A stretch of 64,000 bases of DNA from Vandiemenella viatica (GCA_031002005.1 JARYHS010008074.1:348774932-348838931); one strand, 5' to 3'; numbered from the stretch's first letter, positions 45,256-57,821 are shown. Program-made: numbers and translations. Notes: generated by a model from the sequence alone, not told the origin.

Positions 45256-45907
45256 TCTCGAGACCTACTGAGGGAATATAGCACAATATCACAGACAGCA
45301 CAATATTTTTACATTGCACAATATATTTCAAACTATTTTTATTCACTAAATAATATAGCACAACCTCTCAAACTAACCTACACAGGTTCAATATTATTGT
45401 ACAACTGTAATTATTGTGAAATAATACTGATCGTGTAGGGACTGCTAAAAGTTATTTCTCCTGTTTATTCAATTTTCCCCAATATCTTATTTTCTTTTAG
45501 TACTTCATTTAACTAACTGAAATTACAGTGTAAATGATCTTCACATAAAATGATATGTGAACTAGTCACAATATTTCGTGTGTTGCTATAAAAAGTTGCA
45601 GTGATTTTTACGTATTTCAGCTATTGTAGGAAAACTTGCATTTTTTGGGGGCATTTTGATTGTCGTGGGTGTACATTGGATTACAACGCACTATTTATAA
45701 ACCATATTTCGAACAATTCATACACAAAGTCAGAGAAACAATCCAGACATTACTAATCTGGAGAGAGCACTTACTGACATGACGTCACAGGTATTGGCCT
45801 ACACCAAGTAGCAAAGGGGCATTTTGGTGGACTTTTAAACACTAAATTTTAACATAGTATTTTACAAAAAAAACGCACTATCATCAAAAATTAATTGTAC
45901 TGGGAGA
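45256..45907. other. Intergenic DNA, nothing recognised
   Basis: Several gcacaatat motifs near 45280-45360 but no organised array or gene. Confidence 0.4.
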
Positions 45908-46171
45908 ATGACATGTATCAACAAACAATTTAAAATAATTTCCCAAAAACTTTCAAATAGCCTATTGGACAAATCTGTAATAGCCAAGCACTTTATCACC
46001 AAAGAACACGAGATAGGGTTTCGTAAAATGGTCTTGCTATTACAGGACTATAACTTCTGGGATTCAGTCTTGAATGAAGTGTTGGAAATTCAGTTTAATG
46101 AAAACTGGCTCAACATGAGTGTAGCCTTGAACCTAGACATAGCTGATGTCTCACATGAGTGTGGCAGATAA
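45908..46171 (+). pseudogene. Possible Penelope-like element C-terminal endonuclease fragment
   Basis: The frame reads SVIAKHFITKEHEIGFRKMV, LNEVLEIQFNENWLNMSVAL, NLDIADV. The pattern S-x-x-A-x-H-x-x-x-x-x-H-x-I-x-F .. E-x-x-E-I followed by N..LN recalls the GIY-YIG endonuclease end of Penelope-like elements. No reverse transcriptase is attached. Alternative: chance frame. Confidence 0.4.
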
Positions 46172-47698
46172 TCATGCGAGGGCTTCCAGAGAACTAATAA
46201 TGTAGCTCAGACATCATAGTGAGCTGCGGTCGCCACACACTAGAGACAGAGCTAGAACAGGTATGCCAGCAGACCGCGCATTCAACCAGTTGGTTAGGTG
46301 GTGAGCAGGTTTGGAGCGGACATCACAGGGGACTAAGGACAAGTGCTCCGCTTATAACTATATAATTACAGCGGGAATTGGAACAAAGCAGGTCAGTCAA
46401 GGCAGAAACAGCAGGCTTAAAACCATCGGAAGTCAAGCAACATCTGGTGAAGCCAACTGTCAAAATCTGTTTTCATGACACCTTCTGGCTCGATGACCCT
46501 GATGATTATATTGGTGAAAACATTCATTATTCTATATATAACTTTAATATGGTTGATGCAATAATAAAGATCTGGTATTTTAGACACTGAAGACCAGAAG
46601 TTGTAGTTATGGAGTGACTCCTCATCCCTCCCTTGTACCTCTGCACAATTCCTAATACAAGATAAATTATTGCTGTGTCTAAAAATGTGAAGTCATTCAA
46701 AAAATAATAATAATAATCCCCTTTAATATAATGCGTTGTCTGGAGACTGCTTTCACCCCCAATAAGTTGGCAATCTTCGGCGAGTATCGATAATGCCTTA
46801 AGTGTTGGTTACACTGACTGCCACCACAGCACCACTTGGCCAACCAGAAGTTTTGAATTAATAACTGTATTTAATTTTTATTCACTTATATTGCAAAAAG
46901 GAAATGTAAACTTCAAATAAATAATTCAATTTGATTTTATTTGCAGTTGTATTGTTAAAAGAAAGTGTAACTGTGATGCCTGCTAAAATGCAATTGTCTG
47001 TTGTGTAGCACAATTACACGAGACAGAGATATAAAAAATTATAATGTGAAGACTGTACATGAACATCAACTATTCATGGATAGGAAGAAGTGGAGAATGC
47101 TAGTGATCAGCACCAAGGAGAATGAAGCTGGATAATAATGATTATGATGATGAATGCAACGTTCATTTAAATCTACATTTTGCTGTTTATTTACAAAGAT
47201 TAAATCCGTAAATTAATGTAAGGATCTATTCTCTGTAGTAGTTATTAGAATCAGGTCACATCATAACCTAAGAATTTTTTAACAGAAGATAAGAAACAGT
47301 GAAATTCATAAATACTCTGAGAATGTATATGTGAAACATACATAATCATGAAATATACCATTTTCATTCATTTTGAAAATTCCTTTGAAACTTTTTCATA
47401 GCAATATAACTTTATGGGATTTGTGGAGGTAATTGCAATTAATACAAGGGGGCAGAGATAATAATAATAAAAATGCAAGAAAGAAATGTATTATTCATTT
47501 TCTTGCTGCGTGTCTCCTAGAGTCATTGTGTACTTTGTTAACCTCCCATTGCATATTGTGGAATAAATAAAGAAAAAAAACTAAATGCAGAGCACAATTT
47601 TACTATGCAGAAAGGCACTTATTTAATAACAACTAATATGCACCTTAAAAATTTGTCACTTGCCATGCACTCGGCCCATTTAATGGGATTTACTTTAG

Positions 47699-47730
<32 letters not shown>

Positions 47731-48264
47731 GATGGAAATAACAATAAAAGCTTTTCAAGTTTCATAATTTTAATATTTAACATAGATAGATACCTTTCAG
47801 TAATACATTAACTGCAAGCAGCAATTTAAAGATTTAATAACAGTATGTGTATGAGACGTAGCCGAAATCTGAAAATTATGGAATTATTACAGCCAATACA
47901 GGGAATGCAAATTGTATTGTACGAAAGCTACATTTACTACGGAATTACCTGAACGATAACGTGGTGATAATACTACCACCAATGCTGTCACATGGAGATA
48001 TGTTGAACATTATTCATGAATTATAAATTTCAATTTGGATAGAGTTGTGATCAGAAATTTTTATTTGCTTGTTCTGCCAAAACAACCAATGATCTCCTTC
48101 TTACAGATATCATTTCTGCTGATATTACCAACGTCCTCAGTTCCACCAAAAAAAACCAACATAATTCTTCAAACCTGTTGCAACCATGTTTGAAAGGTTA
48201 GCAGGTGATATTTTATGCAAATTAATCATTTGCTTAGAGTCTTCCTAATCCACACTACATCCAC
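46172..48264. other. AT-rich DNA with a (TAA)n microsatellite
   Basis: A TAA/ATA trinucleotide tract lies at 47699-47728. GC-richer sequence at 46200-46350 may be the 3' part of the Penelope-like insertion. No supported gene. Confidence 0.4.
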
Positions 48265-48322
48265 TTTTAAGGATATTGCATTCCTTTTAAGGATATTGCA
48301 TTCCTTTTAAGGATATTGCATT
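48265..48322. repeat. 20-bp minisatellite, three copies
   Basis: ttttaaggatattgcattcc is repeated at 48265, 48285 and 48305 (last copy partial) without mismatches in the shared part. Confidence 0.85.
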
Positions 48323-48870
48323 GTTGCATTTAAAAGTTTCTGTTTAAACTAAATTCTTAAGAACAATTTCAAACTTCCAGACAGTCTGAAACTATGAACA
48401 GTTTCTATCATTCCTAATTAAGGAACATTTACCACTTCTAACCTACAGTAATAAAAATAAACTAAAAAAGAACAACAATTCTCATCAGATCTGAACATAT
48501 ACAGATTGTAAAAGGTATTTTAATTAAAAGCATTATAATAAACTAGAATAAAACCTTTACACTTATACTGATTTTTGGTAAAGACTGAAGACTAGAGTAA
48601 ATTTTTCATGCACGAACCATAATTAACGAGGATAAATTAAAACATAATATAATGAATTATTCTGTAGCTACCAACATCAGTATTACCTTTCTCCCTTCAA
48701 GAATTGTCTCCAATGAGATAATCATTTTTCAATACTTAAACCGAGAACAATGAAAAGTGTATTATGTAGTAACAATGCTACAATGGTTGGCTAATTACAA
48801 AAACTAACCACGACTTGTTTGCAAAATAAATCAATGTATCTACAATATAACATTCCCACATTTTATATAC
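48323..48870. other. AT-rich DNA, nothing recognised
   Basis: No supported feature. Confidence 0.4.
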
Positions 48871-48878
48871 GCTACACC

Positions 48879-50111
48879 CACAGCTGGGCAGAAAACCGTT
48901 AATCCGTTCATCATTAATTAAAGAAGTTAACAAAATTGTAATACTTTAACTTTTAAGTTAACCCTGAAAATCGTCAACGGTCTTCTTAACTTCCGTTAAA
49001 TTGAACAACAGTTAACTGTAGTTCGTTACATTGGTATTTGACGTATTTGGTTTGTTTGAATAGCGCGCCACGCCACGCCACGCTCGACGGTTCAGCGAGT
49101 CGGATGCCAAGCAAATTAGGTAATACGAAGTGTGTGATGCATATACAACTGTTACACTAGGCATGGTGTGGGTGTGAGCAGGAAAGCTAGAGTTTTGGAG
49201 CAATTCTATGTTATGTCTGCAAACCTGCGCTCACTACTTGTTTCTAATTCGATCGGTGATTGATTTTGATGTTTTTATAATCTAACTTTTTTACCACCAG
49301 GAAAATGTCACTTTTTAGCTGGTATTGGTTTGGTGTTGGTTAGTGATATAAATTAAACTGACATTTGTTACATGATTATGTCTGGAAAATGAATTCTTCA
49401 GTCCGTTAGTAAAAGCAGCAGTGCTAACAATAGCAACGAGAACATTAAAAATCCTTGACCACATTTATGTGATTATGTTGCATTTAAATCAACACTGGGA
49501 GAACAGTTGATTTATGAATGCAAACTGTGTTTGTCTAAACTTTTTACAATCAAGGCTCATGTTTCTAGCCATAATAATCTTAAACAACATATGAATAGGA
49601 TGTATATATCCAAAAATGAACAGTTGGAAGAAAAAGTAAAAGAAGGGCCAACTCGTGGAAAAAAAATAATTCAAAGCCTTCTTCAAGTGCTATGGCTTCT
49701 TCTGATGTAAATACAGCAGAATTGATTTGTTTTCATCCCCATCTGCTAGTAAACATTTGGCATCATAGTTACTGGCACCGTCGTATTCCAAGCTGCTGTG
49801 GACCGATGTATTGTAAACGTTTTCTTTGTCAATGTGATCCACTACATATCGAAGAATCTGATACATTTGAGAAGCTGGTTAAAACGTTGAACCTTGGTAA
49901 AAACTCAGTTTCAAGAAGGCCATTGGGTAGACGTATTATTGATATACTTTACGGTATATAGCACCTTGGTCCTGCTAGCAATAATACCTTATACATACAT
50001 AAACATTAATTCCACTTCTGGATAGGTCAACTTTAACTTGCATTAAATTTGCAAACGTAACGCTTTAATGATTATCAAAGTTAACTTTTCGATTAACTGT
50101 GCCCACCTATG
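48879..50111 (+). mobile_element. hAT transposon with BED finger, truncated
   Basis: Perfect 8-bp duplication gctacacc (48871-48878, 50112-50119). Inverted ends align as CACAGCTGGGCA and CATAGGTGGGCA, each followed by a GTTAATC-type motif. The inside carries a BED finger and the next part of a hAT transposase but not the catalytic core, so at 1233 bp it is a deletion derivative. Confidence 0.82.
49460..49960 (+). pseudogene. BED-finger hAT transposase fragment (ZBED-type)
   Basis: One frame reads YECKLCLSKLFTIKAHVSSH followed by NNLKQHMNRMYISK: a C-x2-C ... H-x4-6-H BED DNA-binding finger. A second frame further on has QAAVDRCIVNVFF and the third LVKTLNLGKNSVSRRPLGRR, matching the region after the finger in ZBED-like transposases. 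Frameshifts separate them. Confidence 0.7.
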
Positions 50112-50119
50112 GCTACACC

Positions 50120-51191
50120 TAGACAATAGACAAATGCCGCCGTATCTTTCATGACAACAACAATCAGTCAAAAAGAGCACCAAATTGACACCACTAGCAG
50201 TGAGTGTTTCATTATTTCTTTTTTCAACTAAAAACATTTTCAAGAAGTATTTTTATTAAATTTCCTCATTTTTGCCCCACCCTTACTGGCATGACAATGT
50301 GCTTCAGTTCTCACCTAATGACTGAAGGATGCCCATACTGTGAGCTTTTTACTCGTATTTTGTGTCATTGCAGCCCTTGTGCCTCCAAGTTTGCTAAATT
50401 ATGGTTTAATTTTCCCATACTTATATATCAGACATTATTCTGGCCTGTAGTTCAAAAAAATCATTCACCCACATTTCTAAATAGTCTTAAGTCCAGAAAC
50501 GGTTGTGATTTCATGAATTGAATATACATTCACAACCATTAAAAAGTTATGAAAGATATCTCTAGCTTTACATAAGTTTTTATGATTCACTTATCAAGTG
50601 TTATCATTAAAGACCAAAAATGTAGCAAACTTAATATTTGTATTACTCTAGGGCAGAAAAATTTGACAAAAAATGTACACAGCAGCTAGATATAATTAAA
50701 CAAATTACCCACAGGATAATTAACATTGAAATGAATACTGTGCAGTCAAGTTAATTTAAAAAAAAAAAAATACAAATTTGTATTACAAGGTAACCAGCCA
50801 ACAAAAATTAAGAGTAAATTCCTGTATTCTCTCTAAACTATAAGGACATTATAGCAACCAAGTAGCATTACATAAAAGTGACTTATTCTTTTAGATTTAA
50901 AATAAGTATAGAGAAAGGTAACATTACATATCACAGCTGATGGCAGGACAGAACAGAAACACTAAATTATTTTTTCCCACACCATGTTCTCTGATTCATC
51001 AGGATTTACATACATCCTTCAAAATATATATATATTTTTAACTTCGTGTTTCTTTGCCATCCCACTTTCAATTGTAGTGAGTTGCACTTCCTTTTTCTGC
51101 CTCTTATTTCCATGAAAATCTATTTTTCAACAGTTACAAACAAGTATCAGCTTTATCAGTCGTTTAACAAACACCCCATTAATCCAATATT
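50120..51191 (-). other. Probable 3' UTR and flank of the PLA2-like gene
   Basis: AT-rich and without repeats that I recognise. It lies downstream of the stop codon of the exon at 51192-51307, so at least its right part is likely transcribed as 3' UTR on the minus strand. No unambiguous poly(A) signal was settled on. Confidence 0.4.
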
Positions 51192-51307
51192 TTAGAACTC
51201 AGTCTTCTTTGGTGGACAATAACATGCCCTCTTCTGGCTGTCAATGTAAGATTTGCAACCTAATGTAAGAGTTCCAGTAAACAACATCTTCGCTGCTGCC
51301 TTGCATG
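51192..51307 (-). CDS. PLA2G12: Last coding exon of a group XII secretory phospholipase A2
   Basis: On the minus strand a strong acceptor (T-run then cag at 51308-51310) opens a 116-base exon in phase 2: CKAAAKMLFTGTLTLGCKSY then IDSQKRACYCPPKKTEF and TAA (51192-51194). The pattern LGCKxYxDSQxxACxC followed by a short charged tail is the C-terminus of group XII sPLA2 (PLA2G12A/B family), a secreted, Cys-rich protein. The catalytic Ca loop and the CCxxHDxCYxxC helix would lie in earlier exons, to the right; none was found up to 64000, so they are beyond the window or too short to see. The four cysteines are kept and there are no stops, so this exon looks alive. Confidence 0.65.
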
Positions 51308-51555
51308 CTGAAAAAAAAAATCCCTCAATATAAATAATACAATGGTTTAAAATGCTTAAAATAAACAAATTAATACAAGAAACGATAATTAATTTAATCA
51401 AATAATTTTTCGTTTTAAAAATTGTCAATGTTGTGAACATTGTATAAATTCATTAAGAGTGTGTTACTAGTTGTCTGCAATATTTAGTGTTTGTCTTGAT
51501 GAGCTAGAGAGCCTCAGTTCTGATGCCAAATTAGGTTCATCCAAGAATTAAACGC

Positions 51556-51764
51556 AATATCTAGGACACATTATGAGAGGCGAGAGGTACCAGCTACTGC
51601 AGCTCATCGCTGAAGGGAAAATACAAGGGAAAAGATCTGTTGGGAGGAGAAGGAATTCGTGGCTGAAAGACATTAGGAGATTGTTCAATTGCAAGTCTGA
51701 AGAGGCTTTCCATGCTGTAATTTCACGCTCAGAGGTAGCTATGTGGACCGCCAACCTCCAATAG
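51556..51764 (+). pseudogene. LINE ORF2 C-terminus (5'-truncated insertion)
   Basis: Clean frame YLGHIMRGERYQLLQLIAEG, KIQGKRSVGRRRNSWLKDIR, then a stop after MWTANLQ. The LGHxMR..YxLLQLI..GKIxGKRxxGRRRxSWL pattern is the very end of ORF2 in a common insect non-LTR retrotransposon group. Nothing of the reverse transcriptase precedes it. The 3' UTR ends in a GAA repeat at 51776-51786. Confidence 0.8.
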
Positions 51765-51786
51765 GAGAAGGCGACTGAAGAAGAAG

Positions 51787-51856
51787 ATTTTTTTTTTTTT
51801 TTTTTTTTTTTTATTGTATTTACGTCTCTCAACATCGAGGTCTTTAGAGACGGAAG
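51787..51856 (-). repeat. SINE 3'-end fragment inserted in a GAA tail
   Basis: A T run (51788-51812) and acgtctctcaacatcgaggt: on the minus strand ctaaagacctcgatgttgag..gtaaatacaat plus poly(A), the 3' end of the window's SINE family. GAAGAAGAAG on both sides (before 51787 and after 51856) is the probable target duplication. Confidence 0.6.
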
Positions 51857-52384
51857 AAGAAGAAGAAGAATAATTAAACTAAATTATATGAAAAACAAGA
51901 TAAATTCAGGGCAATCTGGTATAATAGATTTAAGCGCACACAAGTTATTCTAATATAAGTCAGCAATGTAGTGTGCTATTCCAATAAATCACAAGGTGAA
52001 TAAATACACAACACTGATATTAAATGTTCCTTTAATATTTCTAAAAATGGTCACTATACATAAATAAACTAATAAGCATTTTGTAGGAAGAATCAATTTT
52101 GAAATAATTTATGCCACTAATTGCACACGTACAAATTTTACACATCCAAGGACAATTTCATAAATATAAAAGGCATGCGACCCAGTCCCTTCCCACGACT
52201 AATGACCTCAACACGTGAAGCCAGAAAATAAAGAAGCAACTTTTATCAAGTCTTCAAATTTAGTACAGAATTAGAATAACATATCTTGCTAATGATATAT
52301 GCACAGTGAACCTTCATGACAGCTTTCAACAGCCCAAATTAATAAAAATGTCACAAAAATTGTGAAATCATTCTAAAAGTTTGA
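51857..52384. other. AT-rich DNA, nothing recognised
   Basis: Lies between the PLA2-like terminal exon and the mariner remnant; no exon seen on either strand. Confidence 0.4.
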
Positions 52385-55300
52385 TGACATATAATCGAAG
52401 AAGTTTTTGAGCTGTCTGGAGTGACTTGGAACTCAGTTCATCACATTTTAAGTGAAGATTTGGGTATAGGAAGGATTATTGCCAAATCGTGCCTCGACTG
52501 CTGACTGCACAGCAAAACAAAATCGCTTGGAAGCATGCTGTGCTTTAAAGGAAGAGCTCCAAAATGATCTACACTTCCAGGCTACCACAGGTGACAAATT
52601 CTGGTTCTATGGTTATGACCCTCAAATGAAGCATTAATCAAGCAGACTCCGAGCTCACCTTGCACCTAAAAAGCGAGACAAGTTAAATCAAATATCAAGA
52701 AAATGCTTTTTTTCTTCTTCTTCGTTGTGTGAGGAGTTGCCCATTTAGAATTTGTTCAACAGGGTCAGACAGTTAACCAGACCTTTTACCTGGACACTTT
52801 GAAAAGATTGCGCAAGAATGAGAAATGGAAAATGCCCCATTTGTGGTTTTCGGGCAACCAATTCTTTAACCAAGAAAATTTCCCTTGTTGACACGGCCTT
52901 CTCTGTACACCAATTTTTGAATAAAAACCGACCTTGCACCCTGTGATTCCTTTTTATTCCCTCGAATGAAAAGAGAAATGAAAGCAAACATTTTTTCAGA
53001 TGTAGATGAGGAAGAAAAAATGATGGAGATACTGTCAAACATCACTGAAGAGGAGTATAAAAAATGTTTTGGAGAATTAACTGCCACTTGACAGATAGGG
53101 AAATGTCCACCAGATATGGTAGGTATTGGGAAATAAAATACCTGGGGTTAACCAAAGCCCCCAAACATAAAAAATACAAAATACTAAAAAAAGGCAACAA
53201 CATACTCAGAAAAATTGTAACTTGGACAGCGGAATGACAATGGAAAAAGGAAAATAGCTTATGGATGTTGCAATACACCATACAAGGTTTGTTTTACTAA
53301 AGTGAATATATTGTCTGCAGAACACACTCAAAATGGGTGTTACTGTACTCTCTGAAACTAGAGAAAAGTAGAGGAAAGGAAGAATTTTGTAACAATGTAC
53401 ATATTTGGAGTGAAGTATCCACAGATGTATGGGCTAAAGCAGGAGTTTCCATTATGATACAGAAAAAATGGATAAAAAGTATCAGAAATTGGGAATTTAT
53501 TAGTGAACATATTGGTATAGTCGAAAGAACACTGTTTGCCAGGGAGATGATTAGTGGAATATATGCTCCCACAAATGATGCAAAAGACAGAGAAAAATAA
53601 ATTCTCAACAACTCTGAGAAATGACAGAAAATAACCCAGGAAGGAAAGAACCGATTATGATGGTGGAGATGAATACAAGAGTAAGAACAAGAGAATCTTG
53701 TAAGGTAGTGGGAAAACATGGAGAAGCAGAATAAACATCAAAAGAGAGTGGTTAATTGAAATACGTGAACAATTTGGAAACTTAAGTTTTCCACAATGTT
53801 TTCATATTAACTGCTTCCTTGATGATAAAACGTATTCACGACACTTACTTGATATCATTTTTCAGCACAGGAACAAACTTTACTAGGCACGAATCTCGCT
53901 TAAGAAAAATTTAAAACCAATGTAAACACCATAGACACCTGAAGATGAATCCACAGGGTCTGAAATGGATTGTGTAATACAATAAAATTTGGGGTTCTAG
54001 TGACTGAAGACTGTTTTTCATTCTACCTTTTGTCTGATCAATACAGTCACGTCAATACAGTGAATTAGGGATAAAATTAAGTTAAATTTGGAAATGTATT
54101 GGTAATTTTTAAATCAAATACAAAAATTTTCACAAATATACTTGGCAACAGAATACTAGAAAATTTCGTTCAATAATAGATTACACTGTCATTAGACAAA
54201 CAATACTTGTAAGATGATTGTGAGATGATATAGGGGAGTCCTGTGTGGATCAGATCTCTGTCTGGTATAAATGAAATATTTCTGACCATGGAAAAGTCTA
54301 AAGAGAAATAACATTGCTATAGTAAGGAATCAAATCGAGAAGGATCAAAATAAATGTTATAATATTGATGGCCAAGAAGATGAAAGTATACGAATTTCAT
54401 TTGTTAATAGAATGGGAAGTATATTGGATGAATCATTTGATGGAAGTACTGAAGAAATATAGGAATAGATCAAATTTAGCATGAAGAAACAGCAGTAGAG
54501 GTGTGGGCGTAAAGGAAATGAAAAAAGAAAAGAAAAAAAAAAGAACACAAACATAAAGCAGAGTGGTAATAAGAGGAAATTGAGCTAGCAGCAAAAGAAA
54601 AAAGGAATGCTTTCAATCAATGGGTGAGTAATAAGTGAGAAGAAACAAGGACAATATACAAGGAAAAGAAGACTAAAGTGCTAAGGAAATTAAGAATAGC
54701 AAGAAATGAAATACGGAAAAGAGCATGTGCAAATTTTAACAGGGGTTTGGAAGATCATAAGTAGTATGTTCCATATTAAAAGGTGTCCAACAATGAACAA
54801 AAGCTAAAACTAATCTCCAGTTGATAAAACTAAGGGAACGGGAAGAATATTTTCAAAAATTATTGAATGAGGGTAGAGAATAATACTTGGAAGGAGGAGG
54901 AGTAGAAGATAAAAATGAGCAGGAAGATGATGACATTCAAATTTCAGAAGACAAAGTGCTTGAGTCATTAAGAACAAACAAAAATGGCAAATATCCTGGG
55001 TCTGACAAAATTAATTTGGAAATAATGACATATTGTGGTGACAAAGCTGTAAAACTTATAACAAAATTGTTCAGTAAAATATTACATGGAGATCCATTAC
55101 CTAACGAAATGACATTAGGTTATATTACTACCAAATTCAAGAAAGGAGATTATAAAGTGTGTTCATATTATAGTGGGATTTGTGTTATGAAGTCATTGGT
55201 GAAAATCTTTGCCGAAGTAATAAAAACTAGACTAGAAACTCATTTGAAGACTCAAGAAGAACAATGTGAATTTACTGCAGATCGGTCATGTATAGACCAT

Positions 55301-56590
55301 ATTCTCACATTATGACAGATTCTGGAAAAATACAATGACAATAAAATAAATGTAGGATTAATTTTCATTGATTTAGAAAAAAACATATAATACTGTCCCA
55401 AGAAAAATGCTTTTAAAAGCATTACATATGTCACATACTTATGTCAACTCCTTAATTAAAATAATACAAAAAATGGACAAAAATAACTCATGTCAAATAA
55501 ATATGGTTATGCATTATCACAAAAATTTAAAACAAGTAAAGGTTTACAGCAAGGGCGCCCTATGTCACCAACCCTATTTAAAATTTATACAAATGTTAGT
55601 TTAAGAAATGGTTTCGAAAGTTTAACATAATACAAGGAATACAAATAATAGAAGGAAAATGCTTACATCATTTACTATTCGCCGATGATCAAGTCATCGT
55701 AGCACAAGATGGTGAAGATGCAAATTACATATGTAATCAATTGTCAATGGAATATAAAAATGGGGCTTGAATATTAACCTTCAAAAAACAGAATATCTGG
55801 ATGTACACTGATGGAATGCAAATTAAAAAAGTAAATAAATTTTGCTATTTGGATTCAATTTTGGAAAGAGAGAAAATCAAACATGGAAATTAATAATAAT
55901 AATTAAAAAATACTAATGGCTGTAAAGTAATTGGGAAAAAAAGGATTATATTTATGTCATTATTGGAAACTATAGTCTTATATGGATCAGAATCCTGGAC
56001 AATCAACCAATAACATGTTAAGAATTTGAAAGAATCAGAAATGGATTTCTGGAGAAGATCAGCAAGAATCTTAAGGAAAGAAAAAGTAAGAATACCGAAA
56101 TGAAAAGGTTAATGGAAGTAAAAGAAGATATGTATGAAGTTAAAGAACAAAAAATACTGTAATGGTATTGCCATGTAAGAAGGATGAAAGATACTAGGAT
56201 ACCAAAACTTGTACAGGAATGGGAAGCTGAAGGAAGGATGAAAAGAGGATAGCGCATATTAATCTAGCCCCAAAGTGTACAAAACTGCAATGAGAAGATT
56301 TGGCACAGAAGAGGAAGGTACACAAGACCAAAGTATCTCGAGAAATTTTTTAAAGTCCTGTGTTCTGAGATTTTATTGTTATGTTGAAGTAAAACATCTG
56401 TAGTGAGGAAAATCTCTCTTAATGAAATAAAAACAATGGAATAAAAGGTTGGAGAAGTATATCAGTTCCAACGGAGGTACTTTGAAGGGGTCCGATTGTA
56501 TTTTACAAATAAATCGAATACTTGAAATTTAAAAAACAAATATATATATATTAGTACACCCTTGTAAAATAGAAACAAGGAAATACAACT
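52385..56590 (+). mobile_element. mariner transposon remnant split by a LINE
   Basis: Transposase pieces in order: SGVTWNSVHHILSEDLGIGR (52400s), GDKFWFYGYDPQMKH (52590s; the first catalytic Asp block), APKKRDKLNQ, EFVQQGQTVNQTFYLDTLKR (52750-52800), FPRMKREMKANIFSDVDEEE and NITEEEYKKCFGE up to 53076; then WNKRLEKYISSNGG at 56437-56480. The last two pieces are contiguous in mariner proteins, so the DNA between them (53077-56436) was inserted later. Many stops and frame changes: inactive. Confidence 0.82.
53077..56436 (+). mobile_element. Non-LTR retrotransposon (RTE/CR1-like LINE), decayed, inserted in mariner
   Basis: Endonuclease part: TVLSETREKSRGKEE, VWAKAGVSIMIQKKW, SGIYAPTNDAKDREK (53330-53600), then YSRHLLDIIFQHRN (53830s) and a CGSD-type end (54250). 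Reverse transcriptase from 54887: SLRTNKNGKYPGSDKINLEI, TKFKKGDYKVCSYYSGICVM, EEQCEFTADRSCIDHILTL; then GLQQGRPMSPTLF (55540-55580) and the polymerase active-site motif FADD at 55678-55689. C-terminal block ETIVLYGSESWTINQ (55970s) and a GHVRRM-like tail to about 56250. Order and spacing are those of a full-length element; stops and frameshifts are frequent. The far 3' end adjoins the resumed mariner frame. Confidence 0.82.
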
Positions 56591-56958
56591 TAGATAGCTT
56601 GAAGGAAGAAGAATCTAAAAAATTATTATACAAAATAAGGTTAGCGAATAAACTGAAGGATACAGAAATTGATCTGGGAATGATAGTGCATAGAGACATC
56701 AGAGAATTTAAACACAGTGCAACAACAGAAGCTTTAAGATTTCTGAAACCTGTTCAGGAAAAGAAATCAGGGTGGCAGAAAGTGAAAGGAAAAAGAAAAC
56801 TATTCCAAAAATGGTTGGCATCCCAAGATTCAGATGACAGGAAAACCAATATGAGAATGAACAGGGAAGGAAAAAGAAATGTTTCAAAGGCAAAACATGA
56901 AATGATAGCAGACTCAAGCATATTAGAGGCTGCAGGCGCTTTTTGGTCTGGGGAGTAA
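56573..56958 (+). pseudogene. Second LINE fragment (linker between endonuclease and RT)
   Basis: Open frame reads ETRKYNLDSLKEEESKKLLY, IRLANKLKDTEIDLG and KRKLFQKWLASQDSDDRK. This Lys/Arg-rich helical linker is typical of the region between endonuclease and RT in insect LINEs. It stops at 56958 and neither domain is attached. It is distinct from the LINE that ends just upstream. Confidence 0.5.
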
Positions 56959-57189
56959 CACAAATCAAATGATATTCTATAAAAATTATTGCCAACAGGT
57001 ATTGGAGGAGCTTGTATAGATTGAAGTGTCGTGGGATATGTTTTAAGTTCAAAAAGAGTTTATTTAGAGATTTTATCATCAAAACATTTCACATTTGATA
57101 TCTACAATAAGAAAAAGGGTAAGCAAATTTCAAGACAGAATTATTTGAAAGCGTAGATAGTTCCGTTTGTAGGACATAGTTAAAAAGAA

Positions 57190-57821
57190 TGAAGGAAAGT
57201 TTCATTTAGATTATCCAACAAATGGCATAGTAGTTGTCATTGTTAATAATTACAGTGCAAGTTAATTAACTGGGAAGGAAAATTTTTCATGTTACAGAAG
57301 AAGTGGGAAATAACTGGTGTTGGATAATAAATATACGTGTTTTGGAGGGAAGGCATAAAATTGAAAATATTTTGATGATTAAGTGGTTTCCAGTGGGGAG
57401 ACAAATAACAAGGGGAAGCTACGCAGAATAGAAGATGTACAGAGAAACATTTTTTTAATAGTCGATTCAACTTTCTCCTGCATAGTAAAAATGGTAGTAT
57501 CCTTCCCTTGAAGTCTCAATTTCATTGCTCAACTCAAATATTCTCGAACAACTCCTCCACTGTATAGCCAGCATACTTCAGATACTTCAGTATGTAACAA
57601 GAGGATTCCGTGTTCACTACCAAGCTCTTTGAAACGTCGGCATTAAAATTCTCAAGTTTGTACTACGGGCCTTGATTAAGTTAAAAATGCTTACAGCATT
57701 TTTAAGAGTGGTTCCCAAGCTCTCTGGTATTTTTTTTTTTTTTTTTTAAAGCAAGTGCCTCTCAATGAATTCCACAGTATTTCCATCTTGAACCTGGAGC
57801 TACATCTTGTATCTGCTTTAC
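57190..57821 (-). pseudogene. hAT transposase, middle part continuing after the LTR
   Basis: Directly at the LTR the minus strand reads VKQIQDVAPGSRWKYCGIHS (H-C/G-x-x-H block), then a T-run indel, SRPVVQT, KELGSEHGILLLHTEV, and later KDTTIFTMQEKVESTIKK. SRP..E.GSEH..LLLHTEVRWLSRG is a signature of SCAND3/ZBED5-like hAT proteins. Stops and indels throughout; the C-terminal dimerisation region is not visible. Confidence 0.78.

Noticed and set aside
51548..51835. 95-codon minus-strand frame with a Lys run
   Set aside because: The Lys run is the translated poly(A) of the SINE fragment; the rest is antisense of the LINE tail.
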